Source: Hermatobates lingyangjiaoensis (taxonomy: Eukaryota; Arthropoda; Insecta; Hemiptera; Hermatobatidae). From it: a DNA stretch of 64,000 nucleotides. The notes beneath the pieces were generated by a model. It searched no databases, was not told where the DNA came from, and saw only the letters and a program-made list of their open reading frames with translations. Shown here one piece after another: positions 12,886 through 24,781 of the stretch. Within the stretch, counting starts at the first letter, position 1. Each line of letters opens with the position of its first letter. The stretch is from contig JAPFBL010000006.1 of assembly GCA_026182355.1 (NCBI GenBank), forward strand, positions 7,220,501 through 7,284,500, read 5' to 3'. The position numbers and the translations under genes are program-made.

Positions 12886-12997
12886 CGGGGTTCGGTCAAT
12901 TTTCCAGGATAAAAAATCAAACTCTCGTTGCCTAGTGGCAACTTGTGGCAACGAGAGTTTGATTTTTTATCCTGGAAAATTGACCGAACCCCGATTA
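12882..12997. repeat. Foldback palindrome 3, family B (51-bp arms)
   Basis: The arms 12882-12932 and 12947-12997 are perfect complements around 14 bp. Each outer end reads TAATCGGGGTTCGGTCAATT or its complement, followed inward by CCAGGAT and AAACTCTC. The same outer sequence borders the 155-bp-arm foldback at 55.58 kb, so this is a shortened family B copy that has lost the central GAAACG segment. The right flank CCTATTCTATCAAACGGT plus (TA)n is also shared with the 55.9-kb copy. Confidence 0.85.
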
Positions 12998-13079
12998 GAG
13001 AACACACCTATTCTATCAAACGGTCGATATATTATTGAATCTGTTATATATATATATATACATATATATATAATATAAT

Positions 13080-14100
13080 GTGTGTTCAGCCATTTGAAAG
13101 AAAAAATGGGAGTGAAGTATTTTTTGTTTTCTAGTATAAAAACATTGTTTTAAATATTATATATTTATATTCAAATCACCATAGATAACAGATAATGTTC
13201 AGATTCAAGAAAATCAGCTGAACAAAAAGAAAAATAGCTGAATGAGATAAAAGTTCTATAATATGGCTTCTAAAATACAGCAATAGCTATTACTTATTTA
13301 TCAATGAGTAATATATTAAAAACAGAACTATTTAATCATTTTTGTTAACTCTCAGAATTCACCAGAGATGTTTGTTTCTTATATTGACCAATAAAGCTGA
13401 ACTGTTCTACAATATGTTTAAGGTTAATAGGTAAATGCCTATACTGTCTTGTCTATTAAGTAAGTTCTGGTTTCAAGTTTACTATTCAATGATTCAAAAA
13501 AAGGGACAATTCTCAGAGGTGGTCTTTTCATAAGGGATTGGACTGGATTTCAAGGCCTCACATGTAACCAGATTTGAATTCATTTATCGTTTCAGCCTGA
13601 CATTATTTGAATATCCACATTTAAGGTGCTCTTAGACATAAGGCAACATACTTATTTTCGACTACCTTTTTATAATAACTTGTACCATTGTCGACCACGT
13701 AGTTCAGTAAATATTATAGAGGATTGTGGAGAGTTAGTCACGAATATGCAAACTATACCAGACGGTAAATATATAGAGCAAATCCAACATTATTTAAAAA
13801 CAAGAATTTACCAACATAGTTCAAATATAAAAAATAAACAAATAAATGTTTGTGCTCTTCCATAGTATGCAGTTAGTAACAGATATACTTTTAATTTTGA
13901 TCAAACCAGTATGTTAGATCATGATCGCATCCAGAGAAGAGACGCTTTAAAGAAATCTACCACATATTGAAAAACAAAAATACCCGCAATAAAAGAACCA
14001 ATACATCTAATTCAGGCAGAGTCTACCACAATATTTTTTAGTCAAACATCTGCTAGTTCTTAATTTAATTTTGGAGTACCTTAGTTACCCAAAGTACAAA
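13080..14100. other. AT-rich stretch without recognised genes
   Basis: A 79-codon open frame at 13626-13865 has no recognisable motif and no repeat partner. It could be a decayed transposon fragment but cannot be assigned. The remainder is featureless. Confidence 0.4.
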
Positions 14101-14104
14101 ATCT

Positions 14105-14290
14105 GGAATGGCATACACTCAACTTTACTATAAGTAGACATAATCAAAATTCTTGGGTATATAATATATGTCTCATTTAGGCATAATATAAATGTCTAAA
14201 TGGGAGATGTTTACTTGTCTTCCATTCCATACATCATAAAACGACTTCTGTCGATCACCTCCCGATACTTTACTCATAGAAAACTAAAAA
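14105..14290. repeat. Internally deleted derivative of TIR repeat family X
   Basis: The left end (CACTCAACTTTACTATAAGT at 14116-14135) and the following 90 bp match the left end of the 1.65-kb element at 40.48 kb, including TCATTTAGGCATAA and CTAAATGGGA. It then jumps to CATAAAACGACTTCTG, which in the long copy lies near its right end at 42.05 kb, and finishes with a degenerate TTTACTCATAG terminus. That layout is expected of a MITE-like deletion product. Confidence 0.55.
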
Positions 14291-15440
14291 CTTAGTTCAA
14301 ACAAATTTCTGCATATGAAATTCTTTTATCCAGCTATTAGCAAATCACTGCATTGTGTAAACTTCTCCAACTTTAACAATAATTAACTTGTTGCAATATT
14401 AACTGTTATTTTTCTAATTTCTTTTGTAATTGCACATTTGCTCTGAATTGTATATAGTGTTATCCTAATAGATATAATAATATATTTTATTAATTATCAA
14501 CATAAAGCTGAATTTAATTTTCCAACTCTCCACAATTCTTTAGGAAACTGTTTCCTTTGTATAGTAGTTTTATTACGCCGAACAGAGTCGAAGGCATACT
14601 CCAGACCATGTATAATGTAATTTCATGGTGAGAACGGAACTCAAATTGCTCCTGTTGGATAGGAAGGATTTTTTTTTACCTTTAGCAATATCAACCTCAC
14701 CTAGACTTTACTTGGCAAGAAAGGAGGCTTATGAGACGGTGGTCTTAGGATGTATATTTAAACTTAATATCAACACTGAAATACATTAACTCTATTACAA
14801 TGGTATTTTAATACTTCATAGAATTATTAAAATTAAAGAGAAGCATATAATATAATTATGAACAAAATATTTCATCAACCACTTTAGTAAATACAGCAGC
14901 CAAAAAGTATTAATATTAAACCACTAAATTAAACTAATTTACTTAGGAAACCAAAATGTGATGGAGCAATTAGAAGTGGAGGTGTAATAGGTCAACCAAT
15001 CAATACGGATATATCAATGTCAAGCGGACCACTTCGACCTCGTGACCCAGGCAGTAGACCGCGCTCTTCCCTCCCTTTGCTATATACAAATAGATTTGAT
15101 TGAACTCTAAATACCAAGTCATTCTGGTAACAAACATAATAGTTAATCTCTTTGTGTTATTTTATTCACTTTAAAACCATTAAACTATATATTCCATCAT
15201 AAAATCATTTAATAAATGAACTTATAATAAACAGAAGAGCTTAAGTCTATCATATAACATTGGTGGTTTGCCAATTCATGAATACAGCAGTCACACTGGT
15301 GGTGTCCTACCATTCCTTAGGCAAACTAGGATTTTCAAAGACAGATGAAAAACCAGGTAGTATTCATAAATCGAGCAAATTATTTTTTTTGTTTTTTTTT
15401 TGAAGGGAGAAATGCACCAATGAGTATATCTAGCGACGTC
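14291..15440. other. AT-rich stretch without recognised genes
   Basis: No coding, RNA or repeat signal could be supported. A short GC-richer patch at 15000-15080 carries no tRNA boxes. Confidence 0.4.
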
Positions 15441-15680
15441 TTTTCTTTTTTTTGTTGTTGTTCAAACCCATCCCCTAGCGGGTGATAACGTCAGCCATTT
15501 ACCGGCTTTTTGTTTGATCGCTGATTCTACAGATTCTACATTGGGAGTCCTAAATTTTACCTAACTCAAGTGCATTTAGAGTAGGGATCTTTGACTAGTA
15601 CCTGACTTTAACGAGCCTGACAGGCTCGGGACCGACGGTTTAACGGCCTCTCTGAGGGACGACGTACTCACATTTGAGTA
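15441..15680 (-). mobile_element. tRNA-derived SINE S1, copy lacking its tRNA head
   Basis: The body shares long blocks with the full copy at 59.85-60.17 kb: CATCCCCTAGCGGGT, CTACAGATTCTACATTGGGA, CAGGCTCGGGACCGA and GACGACGTACTCACA. The T-rich left edge is the A-rich tail read from the other strand, so the element runs on the minus strand. The tRNA-like head expected at the right is missing, as in 5'-truncated retroposition. SINEs encode no protein and depend on a partner LINE. Confidence 0.75.
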
Positions 15681-15689
15681 CCATATCTG

Positions 15690-18300
15690 TCGTACTTTCA
15701 AATTGCATTGTCTGAATTCCGTTTCATATTTTAAGTTATTTAATCAACTTCGTAATTGTACTTAAGGAAGTATCTCTACTTCTATTGATTTTAGGTATAA
15801 TTTGCCAAACTACTATAAACGCGATGTATCGCATTCACATAGAATGTGTCCATACATTTCTGCTTCCTCAAGATATAGTCTGCATTTTCCTATAAATGCA
15901 GCTGGGACAAGTAGTAGTTAAGAGGATCATTTCATAATGTAGGTTTCAAATCCTTCCTTTCATGACTTGGTATTTTATTTAAAAAATCCAGTTCACAACT
16001 AATGAACTTTTTCAAAAAAATAATACTCGGTTGTTCTAGCCACCCTTTATCTCCTTCTTTCCTCATCCTTTTTGCAATTGTATTCTTAAGAAAGCTTGGA
16101 TATAATACAAAAATAATGCAGGTCACAAAAAGTTTGTTTGGCTCCTACATTTTATAGTTCACTGTCATATTCTTTTATATTCTCATTTGTCCAGATACCC
16201 AAATTAGAATTAACTTATTTTTCCTTTTTATATTATTATTATTAATTTTTGATCTGACAGTATACAGACGAGAGCCCTTTTTTCAAATCAAGAAGCTTCC
16301 AAACCAGGTGATAATTTGTATTCACTTTCATACTCTGTAAATATTGTATGAGGAACTTTACAACTGGCAACATAATACCGCAACTTTAATATATCATGCA
16401 TACTGTTAGAAATCCATCATACGTCGTGTTATTAATATCTGGTTCAAATAGATTTTTGATTTGAAAAGAATATCGTACAGGAAAACTTTATTTTGTGGCT
16501 TTAGTCAAGTATCTGTTGCATGGCTTTTCCACTTTAGCCTTTTATCTAAAGAGGCTTTAACTTTTCGCATAACTCTGTGAATTCTTGTTTAGTATTTTTA
16601 ATAAATAAGACTTTACTAAAAACATCTCATCCTTTGAGATTTAATTCCTTTCTTCTTGAGTAGGGTATAAGGACTGTATATCCAGACCTGTCACCAATAC
16701 CTTTGTCTTTCATCTTTCACTAATCTTTAAAGCATCTTACATGAGCTCAAATTCAGTATCACCAAGCATTCCTCTGCATATAATAAGGAGATCATATGCT
16801 TATCCTTGTATGCTTTCAGCATGATTATTTAAAGAATCTAGTCGGTTCACATGTATCATCATAATAGGGGCGTGGCAACCTCTCTAAGGACATTGTTTAG
16901 TGCACTCAGTTCAATTGCGATAGACCCTATACCGACACTAATTATTCATTGTTATATTCTATACTATATTACTTGGATACACTATAGACTATATAGTACA
17001 TAGTCTATACTATATACTATATTAAAACTTCTCGACAGTTTAGATATGGTAGCGTCTACACGAGTTCAATGAGTCTCAGGTCCTCAGTTTTAACCAAATT
17101 ATAATAACCTGTCTCATTGTTATAGGTCAAAGACATCAAATTTATTATAAATTAAATTTATATTATTTTTGATACTAGTTTGATATTATCTTTACTTACA
17201 GTTAAGTTGAGTGTATTCCAATCCAGTTTCTTTTTTATAATATATTCATTTGATATATATAAACTTATCCTGAACTTCTGAATTTCCAGATCCTAAAAAT
17301 ATATTGAGAAACTTATTATTAAAATCTGAAAGTTAGAAAATAATCATACTATAACAGGAAAGGATCTTTTTGAAATGACATAAAATAAATTATATTTTGG
17401 AAAAGTGAAAAGAAAAATAATTGGACAATTTTTTTTATTTAAAGGTAAAGTAGATCCAGGTAAAGTTTACAGTGGTTAGTGGAAGTGAGAAAATTAGGGA
17501 GGAGTTCGTAAAGGTGGAGCATAATGTAAGCAAAATTATATGACGATAAAAAAGTAGGCAGGCTCAATGGATAAGAGATAAAGACGTAGGTTTATCTAGG
17601 TAGGGATGAAGGCGCGTGACTTGCATGTTTCGGAGGGTGAAATTGATTGGAGGGAGAGGAAAGGTGAATTATCCTGCGAGAACTAAGGGGGGTCATGACA
17701 AGAGGGTCAACCGCACGGCGGCCCTTGACTGGCAATGGGCCGCCTCGATCAGTACGTGATGGCTGTGCCAATCCCACGCCGCTCTTCACTTACACACCTT
17801 ACGTATATCTTTCAACAACTCCCTCTCATACATTACCCACCTTTACATTTAATTTTCTTTTCACAAATGAAGATTTTTTACTAAATCTCAAGTAAAATAA
17901 AAACTGATCATGGTGCAGATAGTACCATACAATATTTTTCTTGTTCTATCTTAGAATTAACAAATGTGCATGATAAATACATTTTTAATTTAATTATGCT
18001 AAATTGAACTATTGTTAATGCATTTCGCAAGTAGATAACGGAAACGAGCAACATTTGAAGAGCACCCAAGTCTGAGAACTACTCAATTGGCAACCAAATG
18101 ATGCTATTTTCTAGATTCCAATTTAATAGCATCAAAATTCAAGGCTCAGTTTTCAGTTTTTGAAGCTTCATTACTTTTAACATTGAAGCAGATTTTTTTT
18201 TAAATATCTTACTACGGCACACTAATTTTGGTAACTTTTTACATAAAATTCTATTCTCTCATATAATAAAATAGCGTAGAAATGTTTTTTAAATTCATAA
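15690..18300. other. AT-rich stretch without recognised genes
   Basis: The region contains TATA-rich palindromic text at 16950-17030 (TATAGACTATATAGTACATAG and neighbours) and a GC-richer patch at 17560-17800. The patch has an open frame on each strand but no domain that I recognise. Neither a tRNA gene nor an exon chain can be supported. Confidence 0.4.
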
Positions 18301-18301
18301 A

Positions 18302-18910
18302 ATATACCATATTCGTTCCACTCAATCCCTCCAACAATATCTACTCCATTTGAAATCTTGGTGCCAGAAGAAAGGAATCAAATTGAACACTGAGAAATCC
18401 ATTCATATTACCTTCACCCTACAAAAACAAAGTTATCCTCCTGTCTATATTAACCACTCTCCCCTCCCAATTGCTGACGTAGTGCGATATCTGGAGATGT
18501 ACATCAACAAAAGATTAACATGGAATCTACATACAAGACTGAAACGGCAGGACCAAATGACACTATATTAGACGCTATCCAGACTTCTCGACAAAAGATC
18601 AAATTTGACTCTACAGAACAAAACTGATACACACTGATATACTTAAACCGATTTGGACTTACGGAGTCGGAGTTGAAATCTGGGAATTAACCAAAGAATC
18701 CAAACAGCCCAATCCAAAATCCTCCGCAAAATTGTAGAAGCTCCCTTTTATGTTTCTAACGATACCATTCATAATGATCTGAAAATCCCTTTTATCCATC
18801 AAGAAATCCAATCCCAATACCGCAAATTCCGTGAATCTTTACCCACCAATCTAAACCCTCTTATTCAGGAACTATCTCACCAGATTCCTACCAGCCATAT
18901 TAAAGGCTAA
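18302..18910 (+). pseudogene. Jockey-clade LINE reverse transcriptase, C-terminal relic
   Basis: The translation gives the typical end of a Jockey-type reverse transcriptase, which copies LINE RNA into DNA at the target. It reads SLQQYLLHLKSWCQKKGIKL, then HITFTLQKQ, RYLEMYINKRLTWN, a decayed YGVGVEIW motif and EAPFYVSNDTIHNDLKIPFI. The first part (18302-18571) ends at a stop; the middle is in another frame; the last part (from about 18734) returns to the first frame and stops at 18910. The catalytic YxDD region lies upstream in intact elements and is absent. Arthropod Jockey elements share these motifs closely, which is the main clue to host group. It is a dead 5'-truncated copy. Confidence 0.8.
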
Positions 18911-19735
18911 AAAGATGAAGAGATTTACTCAAAAATGCTAATTGTCAAGACTAGTTGCAAGTGATCTGAACAATATATGTATATGGAGTGCTACCAATGG
19001 GTGGTTTATCCACTCTTTTATTTCACTTTTACGTAGCATGTATCACTATTATTTGCTACCACTTTGAGAGTAGACGTAATTTTATTTATTTAATAACAAA
19101 TAAAAAAAATATACCATAACCACTTTTTGTTCATGTAATTTCAACAAAAAAGTGATCAAAACGTCCACTCATAACAAACTGTTTTTACATATATTTTCAT
19201 ATTTATCCGTTAAACGGAGTGATTATTAAATGGTATTCTGTCACTGAACTTTTAGAATCAATCAGGTCAAAATTTAAACTTTCTTAGCGTAAAACTAACC
19301 TCTCTTATTACTTTGAAAAACTTAGAAGTATAACAACTGATAGGTTCACAGTAATGCTAATTTACCACACATTCAAGCAGTTCAAGAGGAAAATGTCTAA
19401 ATTCATAGATTGTTTAAAAAAAGTGAAACTGACAATAATAGCCTTGTATACCACTGTTAACAACTTGCAGATAATTTTTTACTCATTTCTTCTTGAATTT
19501 CTTCGTTTACTTTGACATATCAAGTCTTCTGGTTTTTCCTTGCGTTTCACACCCTTTAAAATACCTTTCTCCACCCACCCCCCTTTCTCATACTATATCA
19601 CACGTGTGATTTCAATTTTTCCAGTTCCAGTGTGATTAGTGACGGAGGCCAGTTGGTTTAGTTGAAATATTCACTCAAATTTCTAATATTTTTTTTTGTG
19701 GTTTAGGCGTTTAAGTTTTATTCGTTGTTTATTAT
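18911..19735. other. AT-rich stretch, partly LINE 3' flank
   Basis: The first few dozen bases may be LINE 3' UTR. No tail or target duplication could be defined. The rest shows no supported feature. Confidence 0.35.
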
Positions 19736-19759
19736 TTAAATAATATGTATATATATACA

Positions 19760-19890
19760 GTATTTCACTTTCTAGAGGTCCGATCCAGCTTTAAACAATT
19801 CTCAAAAACACCTTGGGCTAACGTTTTGTTTATATTTTAAGAGATCTTCAGAACTATACCAATATAGAATTAATTACATAACACGAAAAG
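19760..19890 (-). repeat. PLE-type terminus with CTGAAGA motif
   Basis: On the minus strand CTGAAGA (plus 19845-19851) is followed by TCTCTTAAAATATAAACAAA and then CGTTAGCC, resembling the common PLE terminal order CTGAAGA ... AAACGTT. It lies between TATATATACAG at 19747-19761 and a (TA)n run at 19893. The helix II segment is too AT-rich to judge. Confidence 0.4.
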
Positions 19891-19892
19891 TA

Positions 19893-19927
<35 letters not shown>

Positions 19928-19936
19928 ATATATATG
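19893..19936. repeat. (TA)n microsatellite
   Basis: TA run with one ATTATA interruption, lying between two PLE-type repeats. Confidence 0.9.
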
Positions 19937-19978
19937 CAGAAAAATAACAATAAATAAACACGTGATGCAATCAATGAT

Positions 19979-20145
19979 GTTTAAACCACAATGAAAAAAG
20001 GAAAACAATAGAAATAAATGCTCTAAAGAGTATTTAATAAGAAATTAAATACTCTAAGAAATAAATGCTCTAAAAGTATAAATACAAATAAATGCTCTTT
20101 AGAGCATTTATTTCTATTTTTTCTTTTTTCCATTGTGGTTTAAAC
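19979..20145. repeat. Foldback repeat with 51-bp arms
   Basis: The arms 19979-20030 and 20095-20145 are nearly perfect reverse complements. Their outer ends read GTTTAAACCACAATG and the inner ends ATAAATGCTCT. The AAACCACAAT block and the adjacent AAACACGTGATG text relate it to family A termini, but the ACCGTAACAAG/CTGACGA section is replaced by unrelated sequence. The spacer repeats TAAATACTCT and AAATGCTCT units. Confidence 0.75.
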
Positions 20146-20167
20146 TTCATATATATATACATATACA

Positions 20168-20205
20168 AAGAGAGAGAGAGAGAGTGAGAGAGACAGAGAG
20201 AGAAG
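20168..20205. repeat. (GA)n microsatellite
   Basis: AGAGAG run with single T and C interruptions. Confidence 0.85.
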
Positions 20206-20209
20206 AGTT

Positions 20210-23050
20210 AGGAAGTCCTCATACATTGAAAAGAAGTGTGAGTGGGAAGAAAAATAGAGTGAAAAAGAGGATTAAATAACACTTTAATAACTGCAATAAA
20301 GAAGAATAGATGAAAGCTAAGCAAGGTAGAGGAAGGAGGCTCTAAGGGAAGAATTGTCTTTAAAAACAGATGATAGAAAAAAATTAAAGTTGAGACATCA
20401 TAACCCTCGTTTGATCATAAAAACTCGTTACAAAGAATAGGAAAGGTAAGTCTGTAAGCCCTCGCTTTAGGGGGTGATGAAATTCATCAGTTTTCACGAC
20501 AAAACCTCACAGTTCTTTCTTTCAGTATTGCCTTTTTTTTTCTTTCAAATTAAATTACTTTAAATTACATTAGTTTCTGCTGCCTCTTTTATGCCATACG
20601 ATCTTTAGTTCTAAGCTTTTTTCCGCTGAGTTTTCTAGTTTACAGTACATACAGTGTAGGTTTGTATTTTCAGTTATTGATGTCTGCAGAATCTAGTTGC
20701 CATATTTTCATAATTTTGAGGTGTGAATGCAGCAAGTTTGTTCTAGAAGTGTATTTATGTCCTTTCGTTAACCTATTGCAGACTTCACTGTTTGAAAAGT
20801 ATATCAATAAGCTCTTAATACTTAAAAGATTTTAAGTTGTGTAGTCAGTTTTTATGTTGAACTTACTTATTAGGGAAATTATGGAAAAAGTGATAGGAAA
20901 TATAAATATAAACTTATATTTATAGGATAGGATATATAAGACCGTATTAACTATGGGTCTCCCTATTGACCACCCAGCCGTGAATTATGCCAGCTGCTTC
21001 AAATCTCTGAAAACTCACAGCTGTAACAACTGAACATTCAACTTGTATTAATGGATACCGTGTTGGAGTAGTTTTTGCAATTGTTTAAACATTGCTTAGC
21101 AGAAACGTATCAAAAATAACTGCTATTTAGAAGTTAAAAAAGTAATTCTAAGGTATTTTAACAGGCTGATATCATAAGTAAGATGGTTTATTTTTAATAA
21201 AGGTATAACAGCAATCGCAAATCAATCGCCTATTTTCAGATGATTTCCAGCGTCTGACAGATGGTGAACTTGTTGCACCTAATACCTGTCGCATCCTATA
21301 ACAAATCTGAGTGTTAGACACATAGATCTTAGAATGTTCAAAACCCCATTGCTTTTGCGAAATTTTCAAGCATGACAAAGCTACTTCTTTCTTCTTTATG
21401 ACGAAACAGCTTCTAATTATAAACCACTTTTTCGGTGGTTCCATATATCTAATATTTTTAATATTATACAATTTTCAAATCATATCATAATACTGTACTG
21501 TTATCAGTTTACAAGAAACAAAACAAAATCATATTTTCTGAATTAACAAAATAAACTATATTGCACTCATCTCCCAAACAATGCAGCTCATCTTTCTGGA
21601 AAGTCTTTTGTAAGTGTTATTTGTAATACCGATTTGATCATTAAACTGTTTAGCACGACCCACTTCGACATATGCATGCTGACATCATCCAGATAACTTT
21701 ATAAATGTATTCGAGGGGTCTCAAAGCGTGCAAATCCATCAAAACGTGCATCCAGTTATTATGATTACTATGCAAAACTTGTAAAGTAAAAGAAGACGGA
21801 CAAAATACTGTCCACTAAACTAGCCCTCTTTTTTCTCCCAGCATTTCTCCCAGTTCTAAAATATTTAGCCGAGACGCAGTACTGGTTTAATCTTTTAAAA
21901 CCGAGACACAGCATCTTGTCTGCAAAAATGAAATAAAAATCATACTTTTTTTGAGCTCTTCAATTTATATGAAAAAAGTTGTTTCAGTGATTTTAACACC
22001 CATTGCTATTCTGCACAATGGAATAAAACATCCTTTTTGTTAAAAATTACTTTCAAAGAGAAAAAATTTGTCCAATCTTTTAATGTTGTATAAATTAAAC
22101 TGGCTCACCTGAATCCCACCTTTTATTATTATTAAAACATTTTAGAGTAATACGGGTGCAGGTTAAATTTTAACCTAAGTCGGCATTCAGCTTAAATTAA
22201 AATTTGAGTGGAAACATTAAGGAGTTTTTTAAGTGGCAGTTGAATCATACCACTCCCCTCTCTTAGTGACTTGACCCTCTCTGAGAGTCATGTTTCTAAA
22301 CGAAAAATAAACTTTGTAATACTTTCCTTAAAAAAGCTTTAATGGTAATTAATATTAATGAAGGGTTTCATCCCTTTATTGATTTTAATTTTTGTAAATT
22401 AATTATATATACCGCTAAATGAGAGAAGTGTTTACCTCCATTAGAGGGTTTTTTTTATTTAGAAGGACGAAGAGGAGAAATTTTAGTGCTTAGAATAATA
22501 GTTAGTTTCATTAAGGAAATTAAATTTCACGAGAATAATTGAGTTGGTGTGAGGACAGAACGAGGTGTATTGATTATTTGTCAATTGGCTTTCATAATGA
22601 TCTCCGGCTGTCTCATTTCGCCAGAGCTACAGAAAAGCTTCGTCTTCATCACAGGACCACTCAGGATAAGTTATTCATCGGTGTCTTAAAACAGAAGATA
22701 TTTAAGAGTCTGTCACATTACGTATTCACTTTATAAAGAGCTATTCTCGCGTGCATTTAGATAAATTATGATTATCTAAATGTCACAGTCTAAATATCTC
22801 AAAGCAATAACTGTTAAAGTCTGATATATCAGTAATTCGTTATCTCTCTAATATGTTCATATCGTATGCTACAAGCCATCAAAGAAAGGACTGGTTGGTG
22901 TTTTGTAATGCTTGACTTTTCAGCCCTCAATAAGCAGGCATTGAAACCCAACCTGGTCAACCTCAGAAACCCTTCCTTCCACCAAGACCTGTCCCTCTGA
23001 TGAGCCTCTGACCATGCAATCGACTTTAGGTGAGCTTATGCAACGGCTGT
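20210..23050. other. AT-rich stretch without recognised genes
   Basis: Open frames such as 21172-21471 on the minus strand (99 codons) have no recognisable motif. Nothing in the GC-richer patch at 22900-23040 resembles a tRNA or a known exon. Confidence 0.4.
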
Positions 23051-23060
23051 AAACTTATTC

Positions 23061-23190
23061 TCACATGTGAACGTTAATAGAGGCAGGTTGATTTATCTAA
23101 GCACTGACCTCACATGAACTCCCTTCACGGAATATTCCGTGATATTTAAAGGTTTTTAAAAATCGCCTTCTGTTCAGTTGCCTATATAGG
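23061..23190 (+). promoter_or_regulatory. Candidate promoter: E-box, 18-bp palindrome, CArG/TATA
   Basis: Three ordered motifs stand out: TCACATGTGA (E-box, palindromic) at 23061-23070, the perfect palindrome TCACGGAATATTCCGTGA at 23125-23142, and CCTATATAGG at 23181-23190. The last is a perfect CArG box, CC(A/T)6GG, bound by SRF in animals, and its TATATA core could also serve as a TATA box. A start site about 25-30 bp downstream, near 23210, is expected. E-box plus CArG is typical of muscle promoters in general knowledge; that this one is used is inference. Confidence 0.35.
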
Positions 23191-23209
23191 TCCGATCCGT
23201 TTTTCTTCG

Positions 23210-23266
23210 ATGCAGACCGTAAGCCACTGTTGTTCAGCCACTTCTCAGGTCCTGAAAACAGCCATG
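23210..23266 (+). CDS. Candidate first coding exon ending in ATG before a donor
   Basis: The sequence GCCATG at 23261-23266 is followed at once by GTAAGA, a strong splice donor, so the ATG would be the last codon of the exon (phase 0). An upstream in-frame ATG at 23210 gives 19 open codons up to the donor; which ATG is used depends on the transcription start. The exon lies 20-75 bp downstream of the CArG/TATA motif. It is paired with the candidate exon at 24548. I do not recognise the product. Confidence 0.3.
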
Positions 23267-24547
23267 GTAAGACATTTTCTTATGAAGTGTTCTAGTTTGA
23301 AAGTAGCTATACAAACGTGTCTTAAATTTTTCCTTCTTTGGTTTTGGCATCCTATAATCTTGAACCCAACAACAAGATCAACTTAGATCATTTTCCTAAT
23401 AAAATAGTTAGAATTACTTCTCAATCTAAAAGTACTAAGGCGTGTACCCGTTGTATCCTTCCGTTCATCGGATAAATGATGGATTAAACAAGTTTAAAGA
23501 AATTAATGTTTTATTAGAACATATTTGAAATGATAAGAAAATGGATGATTTCCTTTTCGCGTCTATTAAAGTATACTGCAAATTTTAAATTTATTTGCAT
23601 CATTCTTTCACTTTAATACCTCCAAAGTAATTATTTACAAATCAATTAAATGATTAAGAATACTATATTGCAAATAATAGACTTATATTGTAGGTCTTAA
23701 TTTTAGCATTAGTAATCATGAGGTTATATTTTCTGATTTCACAAATAGTATAAAAAAAAACAAATAAATTAAAGAGATATCATTTATAGCTAGCTTTAAA
23801 CAAATAAAACCATATTAAATAATCTTAATAAATTAATTGTCCCAAATCATCTTTAAACAGTTAATTATCTCCAACCATTTGATAAGCTTAACATTTAAAA
23901 CGCATCATTAAATATTGAATGAAGTTATATATAATTATTTTACAATTTGTTTTCCTTAGGCTTTAAGATAAAACTAAATTATTAAAAATAACGACACAAG
24001 TTGACATTTTTGTAACTTTACGAGTTAAATAGGACTAAATAATGATTTATTTTTGTGGAACAATGTCTGCCAGAAGATTGACTCTAAACATTGTTGTAAA
24101 AAAGTAATCAGGGCTGTAATGGCTGGTCGTCAGAGGCTACAAGCGAGAGCACCATACCGTGCCCCATTTCCCCACGTCGGGATGGGTTAATCAAATCTAC
24201 AGCTCTCATTTGCTGACCTTTTCTCATACCTTATGATTTCAATTAAAAACATTTGTTTAGTCCCTCAAATATAACTTCCTTTCTTTATTTGAAAAAAAAA
24301 ATCCTTTAAAAGTGTCAATAACTATCGTAATAACTCTTAACCATGAATGTGGTACCCAATGTAAGCATTTTTAACAAATGAAATGGACAATAAACTAAAA
24401 TGCGGGGAAAATATTGGGAATACTTAATTCTGTAATTCAACATTACAGAATGTAATGTTTGACGAGGTGAAGTCGTTTTACATCTCCTCTCCTCAACACA
24501 ACTAATACTGAACTGTAGAAATTAGTTTCTTTTGCTTGAATTTTCAG

Positions 24548-24652
24548 TTTCAACCACCATCAGGAGAGAAATGGGAGGGAAACCATACATACTGGTGCAG
24601 AGACGATTGGACTCCGTATCCAAACGTCCCTACAGCAGAGCAGTTGGTTTAG
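24548..24652 (+). CDS. Candidate second exon of a small protein, unrecognised
   Basis: A polypyrimidine stretch ending in GAATTTTCAG at 24547 makes a good splice acceptor, with ACTGAAC upstream as a possible branch point. Joined in phase 0 to the ATG at 23264, it reads 34 codons rich in aromatic and polar residues (segments FQPPSGEKWEGNHTYWC and DDWTPYPNV) before TAG at 24650-24652. The peptide would be 35 residues, or 53 from the upstream ATG. It has no hydrophobic segment or signal peptide, so a cytoplasmic product is expected. AATAAA occurs 130 bp after the stop. The immediate 3' sequence resembles a PLE-type repeat, so part of this exon could be repeat-derived. No function can be given. 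Confidence 0.28.
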   Translation, partial: FQPPSGEKWEGNHTYWCRDDWTPYPNVPTAEQLV

Positions 24653-24740
24653 GTTCCTTCTCTTTTCACTTCTGAAGACAGTTCAAATCGATAAAGTTAT
24701 GCTGGTGATACCGAAAACATGAAACCAGAAGAGTCTTTAT
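24640..24740 (+). repeat. Degenerate PLE-type terminus
   Basis: GTTGGTTTAGGTTCCTTCTC followed by CTGAAGA (24672-24678) and AGTTCAAATCG parallels the copy at 28.96-29.00 kb (TTGGTTTCCC, CTGAAGA, GGTTCAAACCG). The GAAA box is changed to GATAAA, so the core is broken. Confidence 0.45.
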
Positions 24741-24781
24741 CTGTCGCACCGAAACTGAACCGAAAAAGGAGAGGACGAAAG

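Noticed and set aside
12468..12997. CRISPR-like array
   Set aside because: The repeats are different palindromes separated by TA runs, not identical direct repeats with unique spacers, and the DNA is eukaryotic.
16950..17030. Palindromic TATA-rich text as a regulatory element
   Set aside because: Low-complexity TATAGT/ACTATA shuffling explains the symmetry.
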